Assembly (NCBI RefSeq): GCF_028737255.1
Contig: NZ_JAQZAN010000001.1
Location: 310,001-374,000 of the forward strand
From: Actinomycetospora straminea
GTDB taxonomy: Bacteria > Actinomycetota > Actinomycetes > Mycobacteriales > Pseudonocardiaceae
Direction: 5' to 3'
Length of the DNA: 64,000 nucleotides
Shown here piece after piece: positions 1 through 9,078 of the stretch. How positions within the stretch are numbered: the first letter of the stretch is position 1; every line of letters starts with the position of its first letter. The notes below the pieces were generated by a model. It had not been told where the DNA came from, made no database searches, and was given only the letters and a program-made list of their open reading frames with translations. The translations under genes were made by a program, and so were the position numbers.

Positions 1-314
1 AGCTCCACGTTGTTGCGGGTGTAGACGGCGAACTCCTCGCCCCAGCTGCTGCGCACGCCCGGCTGCCCGGCCTGGTGCACGACGTGGGTGACGCCGTCGA
101 GCAGCGCGGGCAGGTCGGTGGCGGTCAGGTCGGCGTCGACGAACCGGAAGCGCTCGCCCTCGATCGTCGCGAGGTTGTCCTTCTTCTGCGTCGTGTCGTA
201 GTAGTCGGTGAAGCAGTCGACGCCCACCGTCTCGACCCCGGCGGCGGCGAGCCGGCGGCAGATCGTGCTGCCGACGAAGCCCGCGGCCCCCGTGACGAGG
301 TACCTGTCGGTCAT
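1..314 (-). CDS. NAD-dependent nucleotide-sugar epimerase/dehydratase (SDR), 5' part only
   Basis: Only the first 104 codons are visible; the gene runs off the left edge. Translation from the ATG at 314 gives an extended SDR start: TGAAGFVGS at residues 8-16 is the Rossmann dinucleotide-binding loop. Further on, HQAGQPGVRSSWG is typical of UDP-glucuronate/UDP-glucose 4-epimerase-like enzymes. Such enzymes make activated sugars for polysaccharide synthesis, which fits the adjoining polymerase and glycosyltransferases. It is divergent from the polymerase gene at 530 across a 215-bp gap that probably holds both promoters. The catalytic YxxxK is outside the window, so activity and exact substrate cannot be judged. 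Confidence 0.8.
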   Translation of the reverse strand, partial: MTDRYLVTGAAGFVGSTICRRLAAAGVETVGVDCFTDYYDTTQKKDNLATIEGERFRFVDADLTATDLPALLDGVTHVVHQAGQPGVRSSWGEEFAVYTRNNVE

Positions 315-529
315 GTCTTCTCCCCCGTAGCGGTGCGGGACCACGACCCATCGAACCCGGTCGGCCGCCGCGGTCCGCGACGGCCCCGTCCGCACCCCTC
401 GCGCCGCCGGATATCCTGGCCGTGCGCGACTCCGGCGCCCGTCCGCGGTGCCGGCCAGCCGACCGGAGACGAGAGGGCGCCGATGACCCCGATCACGGGA
501 GGCCCGGCGGCAGCGCCGGGTGAGCGACG

Positions 530-2116
530 GTGAGCCTGCTCCCCGGTGGCGTGCGCGACCGGTCGCGCGGCGAGTTCGTCATCGGCGCCGTGGTCGTCGT
601 TATGGCCGCCGGCATCGCCTTCGCGGCGCCCGGCCAGGCAGGCCTCCTGCTGGCCGCGCTCGGCGTGGGCGCGGCGGTGTTCGCGCTCGCCCTCAACAAC
701 CCGCTGATCGCGCTCCTGCTGGTCGTGCTGGCGAGCTTCGGCCGCACCGCCCAGAAGGAGATCATCTCGGCCGAGGCGCTGACGCCGCTGTTCTACGCCA
801 TGGTCCTCGCGCTGGCGCTCGCCGTGGCCCGCCGGGCCAAGGAGATGCCCCGGCTCGGGACCGTCGAGTGGCTGATGACGACGTACCTCGTCTGGAACAT
901 CATCTCGGCGCTCCTGCCCCACCCCGAGGTCGACCCCATCACCGAGCAGACGGCCGAGGTCTACCGCTGGATCTTCAGCGGCACGATCCTGCCGTTCGTC
1001 GTCTACGTGGTCGCCAAGTCGGTCCTCGACACCGAGAAGTCCGTCCGCTGGCTGCTGTGGACGACGGTCGGCATGGCCGCCTACTCGGCCTGGGTCAGCA
1101 TCATCCAGTTCCACGGCCCGCGGCGGCTCGTGTGGCCGCGCTTCATCGTCGAGGCCCCGAACTGGGAGGGGCGCGCGGTCGGGGTGTTCAACCAGCCCGT
1201 GGTCAACGGGATGCTGCTGGTCATGGGCTTCGTCGTGTGCCTGTTCCTCGCGACGCGGCCGGGGACCCGCCGGGGCCTGCGCTGGGCGCTGTACGCCCTC
1301 ACCCTCCCGATGGCCTACGCGGTGTACCTGACCCACACGCGGTCCGCGCTGCTCTCGCTCGTCGTCGCCCTGATCCTCGGGGCGGTCCTCGCGAAGGGCT
1401 GGCGGCGGCCCTTCGTCGTCTACCTCGCGCTCGGGGCGGTCGGGGTCGCGGCCAACGCGTCGTCGTTCTTCTCCGCCGACCGGTCCGAGGGCGGCATCGG
1501 CTCGTCCAACGAGATCTACGACCGGCTCAACATCATGGCGACGTCGCTCAAGGCGCTCGCCGAGCACCCGTTCCTCGGCATCGGGATCGGGCAGTTCCGG
1601 GCCTACAACACCTACCAGCACGTCTCCTGGTCCCAGGAGATCGACTGGAACCGCGGCCGCGGCATCATCTCGCACCAGAACGAGCTCGGGATCGCCGCCG
1701 AGCTCGGCCTGCCCGGGGTCCTGCTCTGGATCTCGGTGCTGCTCGGTGTGCTGTTCCTGCTCTACCGGGCCCTGCGGGAGCTGCCCGAGGGCACGTTCCT
1801 CGGACGTCCGCTCGCGGTCCTCGGCGCGATCGCCATGGTCATGCTCGTGGCCAACGGCGCGACGGTCGACCTGCGCATCCTCGACTTCGCCGGCCTGCTG
1901 TGCTTCCTCTACGCCGGCATGGTCGTCGGCCAGCTCGAGCGCTTCCGCGACACGCGCCCCGCACCCCGTCCGGGCACGCCCGGCGCGGGCCTGCCCGGCG
2001 GGATGTCGCCGGCGGACCAGGTCGCCTGGGCCGAGGAGGGCCGCGCGCGGGAGTCCAGGGACGCCGTCCCCGCCGGCGCGCCGATCATCACCGGCCGGCC
2101 CCTGGGCGCGCGGTGA
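530..2116 (+). CDS. O-antigen ligase/polymerase (Wzy-like) membrane protein
   Basis: A 528-residue polytopic membrane protein with about ten hydrophobic segments, a long extracytoplasmic loop around residues 310-380 and a Pro/Gly-rich cytoplasmic tail. The segment YLTHTRSALLSL followed by the loop with SSNEIYDRLNIM and the later HNELGIAAELGLPG segment resemble the O-antigen ligase/Wzy family (PF04932). That family joins lipid-linked repeat units or transfers glycan on the outer face of the membrane. The GTG start at 530 follows a purine-rich stretch. The stop overlaps the next gene's GTG (GTGA), so it is translationally coupled to the glycosyltransferase at 2113. Polymerase versus ligase cannot be decided from sequence alone. 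Confidence 0.82.
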   Translation: MSLLPGGVRDRSRGEFVIGAVVVVMAAGIAFAAPGQAGLLLAALGVGAAVFALALNNPLIALLLVVLASFGRTAQKEIISAEALTPLFYAMVLALALAVARRAKEMPRLGTVEWLMTTYLVWNIISALLPHPEVDPITEQTAEVYRWIFSGTILPFVVYVVAKSVLDTEKSVRWLLWTTVGMAAYSAWVSIIQFHGPRRLVWPRFIVEAPNWEGRAVGVFNQPVVNGMLLVMGFVVCLFLATRPGTRRGLRWALYALTLPMAYAVYLTHTRSALLSLVVALILGAVLAKGWRRPFVVYLALGAVGVAANASSFFSADRSEGGIGSSNEIYDRLNIMATSLKALAEHPFLGIGIGQFRAYNTYQHVSWSQEIDWNRGRGIISHQNELGIAAELGLPGVLLWISVLLGVLFLLYRALRELPEGTFLGRPLAVLGAIAMVMLVANGATVDLRILDFAGLLCFLYAGMVVGQLERFRDTRPAPRPGTPGAGLPGGMSPADQVAWAEEGRARESRDAVPAGAPIITGRPLGAR

Positions 2117-3246
2117 CCCGCACTCCGCGGACCCTCTGGGTCTCGACGAGCACCACCACGCAGGGCGGGATCGCGACGTGCGTGCGCACGCTCGCCGCGA
2201 CCGGGCTGTGGGCGCGGTGGGGCGTGCGGCACGTCGCCACCCACCGGGACGGCAGCGCGGTCGCGAAGGCGACGACGTTCGCCACGGGGCTCGCGCGCGT
2301 GCTCGTCGCGCTCGTCGCCCGCCGCCCCGACCTGGTGCACGTCCACATGTCGGCCGCGGGCAGCTTCGTGCGCAAGGCCGCCGTCTGCTGGGCCGCGTAC
2401 GCGCTGCGCGTGCCCGTGGTGCTCCACGTGCACAGCGGCCGGTTCCACCTCTTCCACGACCGCGCGCCCGCTCCCCTGCAGCGGGTCATCCGCGCGACGC
2501 TGACCCGCGCGGACGTCGTCGTCGCCCTCGGCGGCCTGATGCGCGAGCGGCTGGCGCGGATCGCCCCCGACGCCGTCCTGACCTCGCTGCCCAACCCGGT
2601 GCCCGCGGCCCCGGTCACGCGGCGTGCGCCGGACGCGGCGCCCCACGTCGTCTTCCTCGGCCGCATCTGGGCCAAGAAGGGCGCGTTCGACCTCATCGAG
2701 GCGTGGGCCAAGGTCGTCGGCGGCACCACGACCGCCACCCCGGGCCCCCGCCTCACCCTCGCCGGCGACGGCGAGCACGACCGGGCCCGCGCCCTCGCCG
2801 ACGAGCTCGGCGTCGGCGGCTCGGTCACCGTGCACGACTGGCTGAGCAGCGACGAGGTCGCCGCCCTGCTCGCCGACGCCGACGTGCTCGCGCTGCCCTC
2901 GGAGAACGAGGGCCAGCCGATGGTGGTGCTCGAGGCCATGGCCCGCGGCGTCGCCGTGCTGTCCACGCAGGTCGGCGGCATCCCCGAGCTCGTCACGTCG
3001 GGCACCGAGGGCCTGCTGGTCCCGCCCCACGACGTGCCCGCGCTCGCCGACGCCCTCGGCGAGCTGCTCGCCGACCCCGACCGGCGGCGCGCCCTCGGGG
3101 ACGCGGCGCTCGCCCGCGCCCGCTCGGAGTTCCTCGCCGAGGCGGTCGCCGATCGGATCGAGGTCCTCTACCACGAGGTGCTGGCTCGCCGCCACCCCTC
3201 CGCGTCCGGGTCCGGCGCCGGCTCCTCGGTACCGTCGAGGTCGTGA
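2113..3246 (+). CDS. GT4-family glycosyltransferase
   Basis: A 377-residue GT-B retaining glycosyltransferase that would add a sugar to the growing lipid-linked repeat unit at the inner membrane face. The N-terminal half carries the glycine turn TTQGGIATCVR and an HVHSGRFHLFHD acceptor-side segment. The C-terminal half has VVFLGRIWAKKGAFDLIEAW, a hallmark of Glycos_transf_1, and the EX7E nucleotide-sugar motif in ENEGQPMVVLEAMARG. GTG at 2113 is chosen because it overlaps the polymerase stop, a typical coupled start. The last 25 residues are Ser/Pro-rich and probably disordered. Sugar specificity is unknown. Confidence 0.88.
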   Translation: MTRTPRTLWVSTSTTTQGGIATCVRTLAATGLWARWGVRHVATHRDGSAVAKATTFATGLARVLVALVARRPDLVHVHMSAAGSFVRKAAVCWAAYALRVPVVLHVHSGRFHLFHDRAPAPLQRVIRATLTRADVVVALGGLMRERLARIAPDAVLTSLPNPVPAAPVTRRAPDAAPHVVFLGRIWAKKGAFDLIEAWAKVVGGTTTATPGPRLTLAGDGEHDRARALADELGVGGSVTVHDWLSSDEVAALLADADVLALPSENEGQPMVVLEAMARGVAVLSTQVGGIPELVTSGTEGLLVPPHDVPALADALGELLADPDRRRALGDAALARARSEFLAEAVADRIEVLYHEVLARRHPSASGSGAGSSVPSRS

Positions 3247-3271
3247 CGGACCCCGACACCCGCACCGGCTC

Positions 3272-5674
3272 GTGAGGCGCCCCCGCCGACCCGTGACGGC
3301 GGCAGGGCCGCTGCGGGTCATGTTCGTCGTCCCCAACATGATGGTGGGCGGCGCGGAGCGCCACGCGTCCACGTTGCTCGCCTCGATGGACCCCGAGCGC
3401 GTCCGCGGCTCGATCGTCTGCCTGCAGGACCGCGGGAACGTGGGGTCGACGGCGAACTGGGCGCGCCTCGAGGCGGCCGACGTCCCGCGCACCGAGCTGC
3501 GGCGCGGCAAGCGCGACGTCGTCGGCACCGTCCGCGCGCTGGTCCGCGAGATGCGTGCGCAGCAGCCGGACATCGTCGTGCTGCGCGGGTTCAACGCCGA
3601 GCTCCTCGGCCGGGTCGCCGGCATCCTCGCGCGCGTGCCCCACCTGCTCGTGTGGGTGCGCAACTGCGGCGGTGTCGTCCCCGCCGGGCGCGGCCGTCGC
3701 TGGGTGAACCGGCAGCTCGCCCGCGCCACCGACGACGTCTACGGCGTCGCGTGGGGCCAGCTGCCCTACATCACCGGCGAGCTCGGGTACGACGCCCGCA
3801 AACTGCGCATCGTCTACAACGGCATCGACCCGACGTGGATGGAGGCGGCCGGCGACGACCCCGCCGCGACGCGCCGCGAGCTCGGGCTCACCGACGAGCA
3901 CACGGTCATCGGCACCGTCGCCGTCATGCGCCAGGAGAAGGACCACCCGACGCTCCTGCGCGCCTTCCGCCGCGTCGTCGACCAGCACCCGGACGCGCGC
4001 CTGCTGCTCGTCGGCGACGGCCCGGAGCGCGCGAACCTCGAGGCGCTCATCGACGAGCTCGACCTCACCGGGCACGTGCTGCTGCTCGGCCACCAGGACG
4101 ACCCGCGCCGCCTGCACCGGGTGTTCGACGTCTTCACCCTGAGCTCGCGCACGGTCGAGGCCTGCCCGAACTCGCTGCTCGAGGCCATGAGCGCCGGCAA
4201 GCCCGCGGTGTGCACCGCGGTCGGCGGCGTGCCGGAGATGATCGTCAACGGTGTGACCGGCCGCGTCGTGCCCGCCGAGGACCCGGCCGCGCTGGCCGCG
4301 GGCTTCCTCGAGCTGCTCGCCGACCCCGAGGCCGCCCGCGAGATGGGCGCGGCCGGGCGCCGCCGGGTGAACGAGGTGTTCACGCTCGACCGCTCGGTCG
4401 CCGAGGCGCAGAACGCGTTCGAGGAGACCGCCGGGCGCGAGGCCCGCACCCCGGTGCTGCCGCGCCGCGACGAGGACGCCCCCGAGCTCGCGTGGCCGGG
4501 CCCGCGCACCGACGTCATCGACCGCCGGCCCCTGCACGTCACCCTCGTGCTCGACGTCGCCGCGCACGGCGGGGCCGAGACGGTGCTGCGCAACACGTTC
4601 GCCCACCTCGACCCGGACCGCGTCGTCACCGACGTCGTCTGCCTGCGCGAGGAGGGCCCGCTGGCCGGCGACTTCCGCGCCGGCGGCGTGCCGGTCACGG
4701 TGCTGGAGCGCTCGGGCCGCTTCGACCCCTCGACGCTCCCGCGCCTGGTGCGCCACCTGCGCCGGGTCCGCACCGACGTCGTGCTCGTCGCCAACTACCA
4801 CAAGGCGTCGCTGCTGTTCGGGCGTCTGGCCGCGGTGCTGGCCGGCGGGCCGGTGTCGGTGATCGCCGCCCACAACATGGACCGCACCGTGGTCGGCAGC
4901 CGCGTGCTGCCGCGCTGGGCGGTCAACACGCTCTTCCTGTCCCGGGGCCTCGCCCTGCTCTCGCCGTCGCAGGGCCGCTACCTGCACGACGAGGAGGGCG
5001 TGAACCGCGGGCCGCTGAGCCGCGTCCGCGAGTACGTGGTGCCCAACGGGATCATGATGCCGCCGCCGCGCACCGACGCCGACCGGGCGTCCGCGCGCGC
5101 CGAGCTCGGCGTCGACGACGGGCACGTGGTCGTCTGCGTCCTCGCCCGGCTGACGTCGGCGAAGGCCCACCACGTCCTCTTCGAGGCCGTCGCCGACCTC
5201 CACGACCCCCGCCTGCACGTCGCCGTCGTCGGCGACGGGCCGCGGCGCGCGGAGCTCGAGGGCATCGTCGCCGCGCGGAACCTGGAGCGGACGGTGACGT
5301 TCCTCGGCCAGCGCCGCGACGTCGTGCGCCTGCTCGCCGGCTCCGACGTGTTCGCGCTGTCCTCCGACCACGAGGGCGTGCCGATCTCCATCATGGAGGC
5401 GATGGCCCAGGGCCTGCCGGTGGTCTCCACCGACGTCGGCGCCGTGGCCGACCTGGTCTCCGACGGCGAGGAGGGCTACCTCGTGGAGCGCGGCGACGCC
5501 GCGGCCCTCGGGGCTCGCCTGCGCAAGCTCGCCGACGACCCGGACCTGCGCCGCGAGATGGGTGAGCGGGCCCGGGCACGGGCCCGGCGCGACTTCACCA
5601 TCGAGGGCACGGCCGAGGCGTTCACACGGCTCGCCGAGTCGGTGACCGGCCGGGACTACGCGACCGCCCGCTGA
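3272..5674 (+). CDS. Two-domain (tandem) GT4 glycosyltransferase
   Basis: An 800-residue protein made of two complete GT-B glycosyltransferases in one chain. Domain 1 (about residues 14-390) begins MFVVPNMMVGGAERH and has the EX7E motif in EACPNSLLEAMSAGKP. Domain 2 (about 415-790) begins HVTLVLDVAAHGGAETVL and has EGVPISIMEAMAQGLP. Both retain the binding loops, so two successive sugar transfers by one polypeptide are plausible. It lies 25 bp after the previous glycosyltransferase and is probably in the same operon. GTG at 3272 is used; GTG at 3293 is an alternative that loses only seven basic residues. No stop or frameshift separates the halves, so this is a true fusion. Confidence 0.87.
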   Translation: MRRPRRPVTAAGPLRVMFVVPNMMVGGAERHASTLLASMDPERVRGSIVCLQDRGNVGSTANWARLEAADVPRTELRRGKRDVVGTVRALVREMRAQQPDIVVLRGFNAELLGRVAGILARVPHLLVWVRNCGGVVPAGRGRRWVNRQLARATDDVYGVAWGQLPYITGELGYDARKLRIVYNGIDPTWMEAAGDDPAATRRELGLTDEHTVIGTVAVMRQEKDHPTLLRAFRRVVDQHPDARLLLVGDGPERANLEALIDELDLTGHVLLLGHQDDPRRLHRVFDVFTLSSRTVEACPNSLLEAMSAGKPAVCTAVGGVPEMIVNGVTGRVVPAEDPAALAAGFLELLADPEAAREMGAAGRRRVNEVFTLDRSVAEAQNAFEETAGREARTPVLPRRDEDAPELAWPGPRTDVIDRRPLHVTLVLDVAAHGGAETVLRNTFAHLDPDRVVTDVVCLREEGPLAGDFRAGGVPVTVLERSGRFDPSTLPRLVRHLRRVRTDVVLVANYHKASLLFGRLAAVLAGGPVSVIAAHNMDRTVVGSRVLPRWAVNTLFLSRGLALLSPSQGRYLHDEEGVNRGPLSRVREYVVPNGIMMPPPRTDADRASARAELGVDDGHVVVCVLARLTSAKAHHVLFEAVADLHDPRLHVAVVGDGPRRAELEGIVAARNLERTVTFLGQRRDVVRLLAGSDVFALSSDHEGVPISIMEAMAQGLPVVSTDVGAVADLVSDGEEGYLVERGDAAALGARLRKLADDPDLRREMGERARARARRDFTIEGTAEAFTRLAESVTGRDYATAR

Positions 5675-5687
5675 CCCCGCCGGTCAG
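5671..5687. terminator. Short convergent hairpin over both stop codons
   Basis: CTGACC at 5671-5676 and GGTCAG at 5682-5687 are perfect complements around a 5-nt loop. The hairpin contains the stop codon of the tandem glycosyltransferase and, on the other strand, of the secreted lyase-like gene. It could serve both convergent transcripts. There is no T-tract, as is usual in high-GC actinobacteria, and the stem is short, so this is tentative. Confidence 0.35.
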
Positions 5688-6565
5688 GGCGCGGTGACCC
5701 GCAGGCCGTCCTGCATCACCCAGGTCGCCGGGCCGTCGTCGCGGTAGACGCCCTGCTTGAGGTAGTTCTCGTCGTCCTTCATCGCGGCACGGTTGTACCG
5801 CGGCACGGTCTGGACCCCGTTCTCCCAGCCCTCGATGAACCCGGTGCTCCGGCTCCGCGAGAACTTGACGTGCAGGACGTAGTCCACCCACTCGCCGCGC
5901 CGGACCTTGCCCAGCGTGCGCCGGGGCTCGCCCTTGAGCCCGTCCCCGCCGATGATGATGTCGCCGTTGCGCTCGACGTTGATCGCCAGCGGCGGCGAGC
6001 CCGACGAGCTGTGCCACTGCAGGACGATGAACCACACCCCGCGCGGGTTCGGGAAGTCCTCGGGGAACTTCATCGACCACTCGTAGAACCGCTCATCGCC
6101 CTCGTGGACGAGCGCACCGGCGGCGTTGGACTGGACCTCGGACCGCTCGCCCCCGCCGAACGGGGGGACGTCGCCGGGGCGGATGTTGAACCGCGCCGCG
6201 TACTGCCCCTGGCGCGCGTCCGGGGCCGGGACGATCCGCATCTGCTCGTTGCCGGCGCCGATGGTGCGGCAGCGCTTGTTGAGGTTCTTGGCCTGGCACT
6301 GCCCCCACTGCGAGAAGTCGCCGGTCTCGAAGTCGCCGACGAAGAGCTCGCGGCTGCCGACGGGCACGCGCGCCGGTGCGGCCCGCACCGCGGCCCGGTC
6401 GACGGCGACCTCCGCGGCCGCCCCGCCCGTCCGGGCCTCCGCGGCCGGGGTGGCCCCGCCGAGCCCGCTGCCGAGGGCGAGCCCTGCGCCGAGCACCGCG
6501 CCGACCACCGCCCGCCGCGATGCCCGCCGGGCACCTCGCGTCCCCCCACGACCGTTCGTCTGCAT
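5684..6565 (-). CDS. Secreted polysaccharide lyase-like protein (heparin lyase I-like fold)
   Basis: 293 residues. The N-terminus has paired arginines followed by AVVGAVLGAGLALG, a Tat-like or Sec signal peptide, then an Ala-rich spacer. The mature part resembles the Polysacc_lyase family (PF14099, jelly-roll): a DFETGDFSQWGQCQ strand, FNIRPGD, GERSEVQS, VLQWHSSSGSPPLA and a late ENYLKQGVYRDD. Several stretches match the secreted protein at 24115-25074, so the two are paralogs. Expected role: binding or cleaving the exopolysaccharide outside the cell, for trimming, release or turnover. ATG at 6565 gives a good signal peptide. It is divergent from the heparinase-like gene at 6790. Catalytic activity is inferred from the family only. 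Confidence 0.75.
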   Translation of the reverse strand: MQTNGRGGTRGARRASRRAVVGAVLGAGLALGSGLGGATPAAEARTGGAAAEVAVDRAAVRAAPARVPVGSRELFVGDFETGDFSQWGQCQAKNLNKRCRTIGAGNEQMRIVPAPDARQGQYAARFNIRPGDVPPFGGGERSEVQSNAAGALVHEGDERFYEWSMKFPEDFPNPRGVWFIVLQWHSSSGSPPLAINVERNGDIIIGGDGLKGEPRRTLGKVRRGEWVDYVLHVKFSRSRSTGFIEGWENGVQTVPRYNRAAMKDDENYLKQGVYRDDGPATWVMQDGLRVTAP

Positions 6566-6777
6566 CCCGACCCCTGCTCCCGCCGTTCGTCGAACCGGGC
6601 CGACCGCGTGCCGCTGAGCACCTGAACCGCTCGACCGTTTGTCGCAGGAATTCGACCACTGGTCGTGACAGGTGACAACTCCACGGACTGATGAGACTGA
6701 TGTGACGCATGTGGTGTCATCCTCACTGCTCCATCAGGGCGATCCCGGGCAGGGCGGGAGGCGCTCGGAGGCCCCCG

Positions 6778-6783
6778 TACAGT
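6778..6783 (+). promoter_or_regulatory. Leaderless -10 element (TACAGT)
   Basis: TACAGT ends exactly 6 bases before the ATG at 6790, the spacing expected when transcription starts at the A of the start codon. No clear -35 box is visible. A second TACAGT at 11443-11448 lies upstream of the glycosyltransferase at 11519. Confidence 0.5.
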
Positions 6784-6789
6784 CGGCTC

Positions 6790-9021
6790 ATGGCCCGCCC
6801 CGGAGCGCCGACCCGCTCCGCCCTGACCTGGTACGCGCGGCGGCTCCGCTCCATGAGTCCGCAGGAGGTGGCCCACCGCGCGGCCACCGTCGGCGGCTCC
6901 GTCGCGCGGCGCGTCACCGGCGACGCCGAGCCCACCGACGCCAAGCTGCTGGGCACCGACGCGGTCGACTGGGCGGCGCTGCTCGAGGACTTCCGGGCCG
7001 GCACCGGACGCCCCGTGCTCCTCGACCGGGCGACCGCCCAGCGGGTGGCCGCGGAGCACCCCGAGGCGACCGCGGCCCTCGTCGCGGCGGCCGACCGGGT
7101 GCTCGAGCACCGCTTCACCTACTTCGCCCACCCCGAGGCGCGCTACGACGGCCCGATCGACTGGTGGCTCGACCCGCTCGCCGGGTTCCGCTGGCCCGAC
7201 CGCCCGGCCGACGAGATCAACCACCGCAGCGGGCACGGCGACCCGAAGTGGATCTGGGAGCTCAACCGCCTGCAGCACCTGCCCTGGCTCGCGCAGGCGT
7301 GGCTGGTCACCGGCGAGGACCGCTACGGCCGCGAGGCGCTCGAGCAGCTCGACTCCTGGATCGCGGCGAACCCGCCCGGGCGCGGCATCGCCTGGCGTGG
7401 CGCCTTCGAGGTCGGCATCCGGGCCCTGTCGGTCACCGTGGCGCTGCGGGGCCTCGCCGACCACCCGGACCTCGACGCCGACCGCTACCGCGACGCGGTG
7501 CGGATGCTCGCCGCCGGGGCCCGGCGCTGCTGGCGCGACCGCTCGCGGCACAGCTCGGCGAACAACCACCTCGTCGGCGAGCTCGCCGGCCTCGCCGCGG
7601 TCGCGACGACGTTCCCCGAGCTCGCCCGCGCCCGCCGGTGGGAGCGCGACGCCCTGGCGGCGCTCGCCGTCGAGGCCCGGCGCCAGATCCTCCCCGACGG
7701 CGTCGGCGCCGAGCAGGCCGTCGGCTACCAGGTCTTCACCGCCGAGCTCCTCGGTGTCGTCGCCCTGTTGCGGCGCCTGCGTCCGGGCCACACCCCGACC
7801 CCCGACGACGCCGCGCTGCTCGCCGCCGTCGGACGCTCGGCGGGGCACCTCGCGGACCTCGTCGGCGACGGCGACCCCGCCCCCCGCACCGGCGACGACG
7901 ACGAGGGCTTCGCGCTGCGCCTGGCCCCGGCGCCGGTCCGGGAGGTCCGCGAGCACCTGGCGCTCGCGGCCGTCCTCACCGGCGAGCCCGCTGCCCGGCG
8001 CTGCGGCCGCGAGGACCTCACCGCCGCCTGGGTGGCCGCACGCCTGGGCGGGGACGGCGAGGGCGGCGAGGTCGCCGCAGGCACCGAGGGCACCGACGCC
8101 CCCTGGGCGCCGCACTCGGCGTACGCCCCCGACGGCGGGGTCGTCGTCGTGCGCGACGGCACCCGGCGCGTCCTCGTCGACGTGGGCCCGCTGGGCTACC
8201 TGTCGATCGCCGCGCACGGGCACGCGGACGCGCTGGCGGTCGGGCTGGCCGTCGACGGCCGCGAGCTGATCGGCGACCCCGGCACGGGCAGCTACTTCGT
8301 CCACCCCGACTGGCGCGACGCCCACCGCAGCACCCGCGACCACGCCACGGTCGCCGTCGACGACGTCGACCAGTCGGTGAGCGGCGGGCCGTTCCTGTGG
8401 ACCGAGCACGCGACGACGCACGTCCACGACGTGGACCTCGCCGCCGGCCGCGTCGACGCCGAGCACGACGGCTACCGGCGGCTCGACGGCCCGGTCACGC
8501 ACCGCCGGGTCGTGGAGGCGCCGCCCGGGGAGGACGCCGTGCTGGTCGTCGACGTCCTCACGACCTCCGGCGAGGCCTCCCACCGGGCCCGCACCACCTG
8601 GCCGCTGCACCCCGACCTCGTGCCCGACGCCCCGGACGACGCCCCGGACGACACCCCGGACGACACCGCCGGCACCGTCGTCGTCCGGCACGCCGGCACC
8701 CCGGTGCTCGCCGTCGCCACCGGCGCGAGCACCGCGACCGCCCCGTGGCGCCTGCGGGGCGGGGACGCCGACGCCGGCGAGCTCGGCTGGTGGTCGGAGC
8801 GGCTCGAGGCCCGGCGCCCGTGCTGGCTCGTGGGCACCGAGGTGGCCGTCGACGCGGCGGCCCCGACCGTGGTCGCCACGGTGCTCCGCACCGGCGCCGA
8901 CCCCGCGTCCCCGGCCCCGCGGGTGACCGTGGACGCGGGCGGGATCCGGGTGGGCTGGGACACCCGCAGCGGTGCGCGCGAGACGGTCATCGACCCGGGT
9001 GCCGCCCGGGCTCGGTACTAG
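6790..9021 (+). CDS. Heparinase II/III family protein
   Basis: 743 residues from ATG 6790. The first 500 residues form the alpha-helical toroid typical of alginate-lyase/heparinase II proteins, with KWIWELNRLQHLPWLAQAW and SSANNHLVGELAGLA. The following beta-rich domain (PF07940) has HGHADALAVGLAVDG, GDPGTGSYFVHPDW and STRDHATVAVD, with the His-rich signature of the family. Relatives sit in many bacterial capsule and exopolysaccharide loci and are thought to process the polymer. No signal peptide is seen, so export is unexplained. A short repeat encoding APDDAPDDTPDDT lies near residue 620. It is followed 57 bp later by the flippase and is probably co-transcribed with it. An upstream in-frame start at 6709 is less likely given the leaderless promoter. 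Confidence 0.82.
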   Translation: MARPGAPTRSALTWYARRLRSMSPQEVAHRAATVGGSVARRVTGDAEPTDAKLLGTDAVDWAALLEDFRAGTGRPVLLDRATAQRVAAEHPEATAALVAAADRVLEHRFTYFAHPEARYDGPIDWWLDPLAGFRWPDRPADEINHRSGHGDPKWIWELNRLQHLPWLAQAWLVTGEDRYGREALEQLDSWIAANPPGRGIAWRGAFEVGIRALSVTVALRGLADHPDLDADRYRDAVRMLAAGARRCWRDRSRHSSANNHLVGELAGLAAVATTFPELARARRWERDALAALAVEARRQILPDGVGAEQAVGYQVFTAELLGVVALLRRLRPGHTPTPDDAALLAAVGRSAGHLADLVGDGDPAPRTGDDDEGFALRLAPAPVREVREHLALAAVLTGEPAARRCGREDLTAAWVAARLGGDGEGGEVAAGTEGTDAPWAPHSAYAPDGGVVVVRDGTRRVLVDVGPLGYLSIAAHGHADALAVGLAVDGRELIGDPGTGSYFVHPDWRDAHRSTRDHATVAVDDVDQSVSGGPFLWTEHATTHVHDVDLAAGRVDAEHDGYRRLDGPVTHRRVVEAPPGEDAVLVVDVLTTSGEASHRARTTWPLHPDLVPDAPDDAPDDTPDDTAGTVVVRHAGTPVLAVATGASTATAPWRLRGGDADAGELGWWSERLEARRPCWLVGTEVAVDAAAPTVVATVLRTGADPASPAPRVTVDAGGIRVGWDTRSGARETVIDPGAARARY

Positions 9022-9078
9022 GATGGGTCGCGGACTCCGACGGGACCGCGCGCCCGCCGCCCCCTGCCCCACGGAGCG

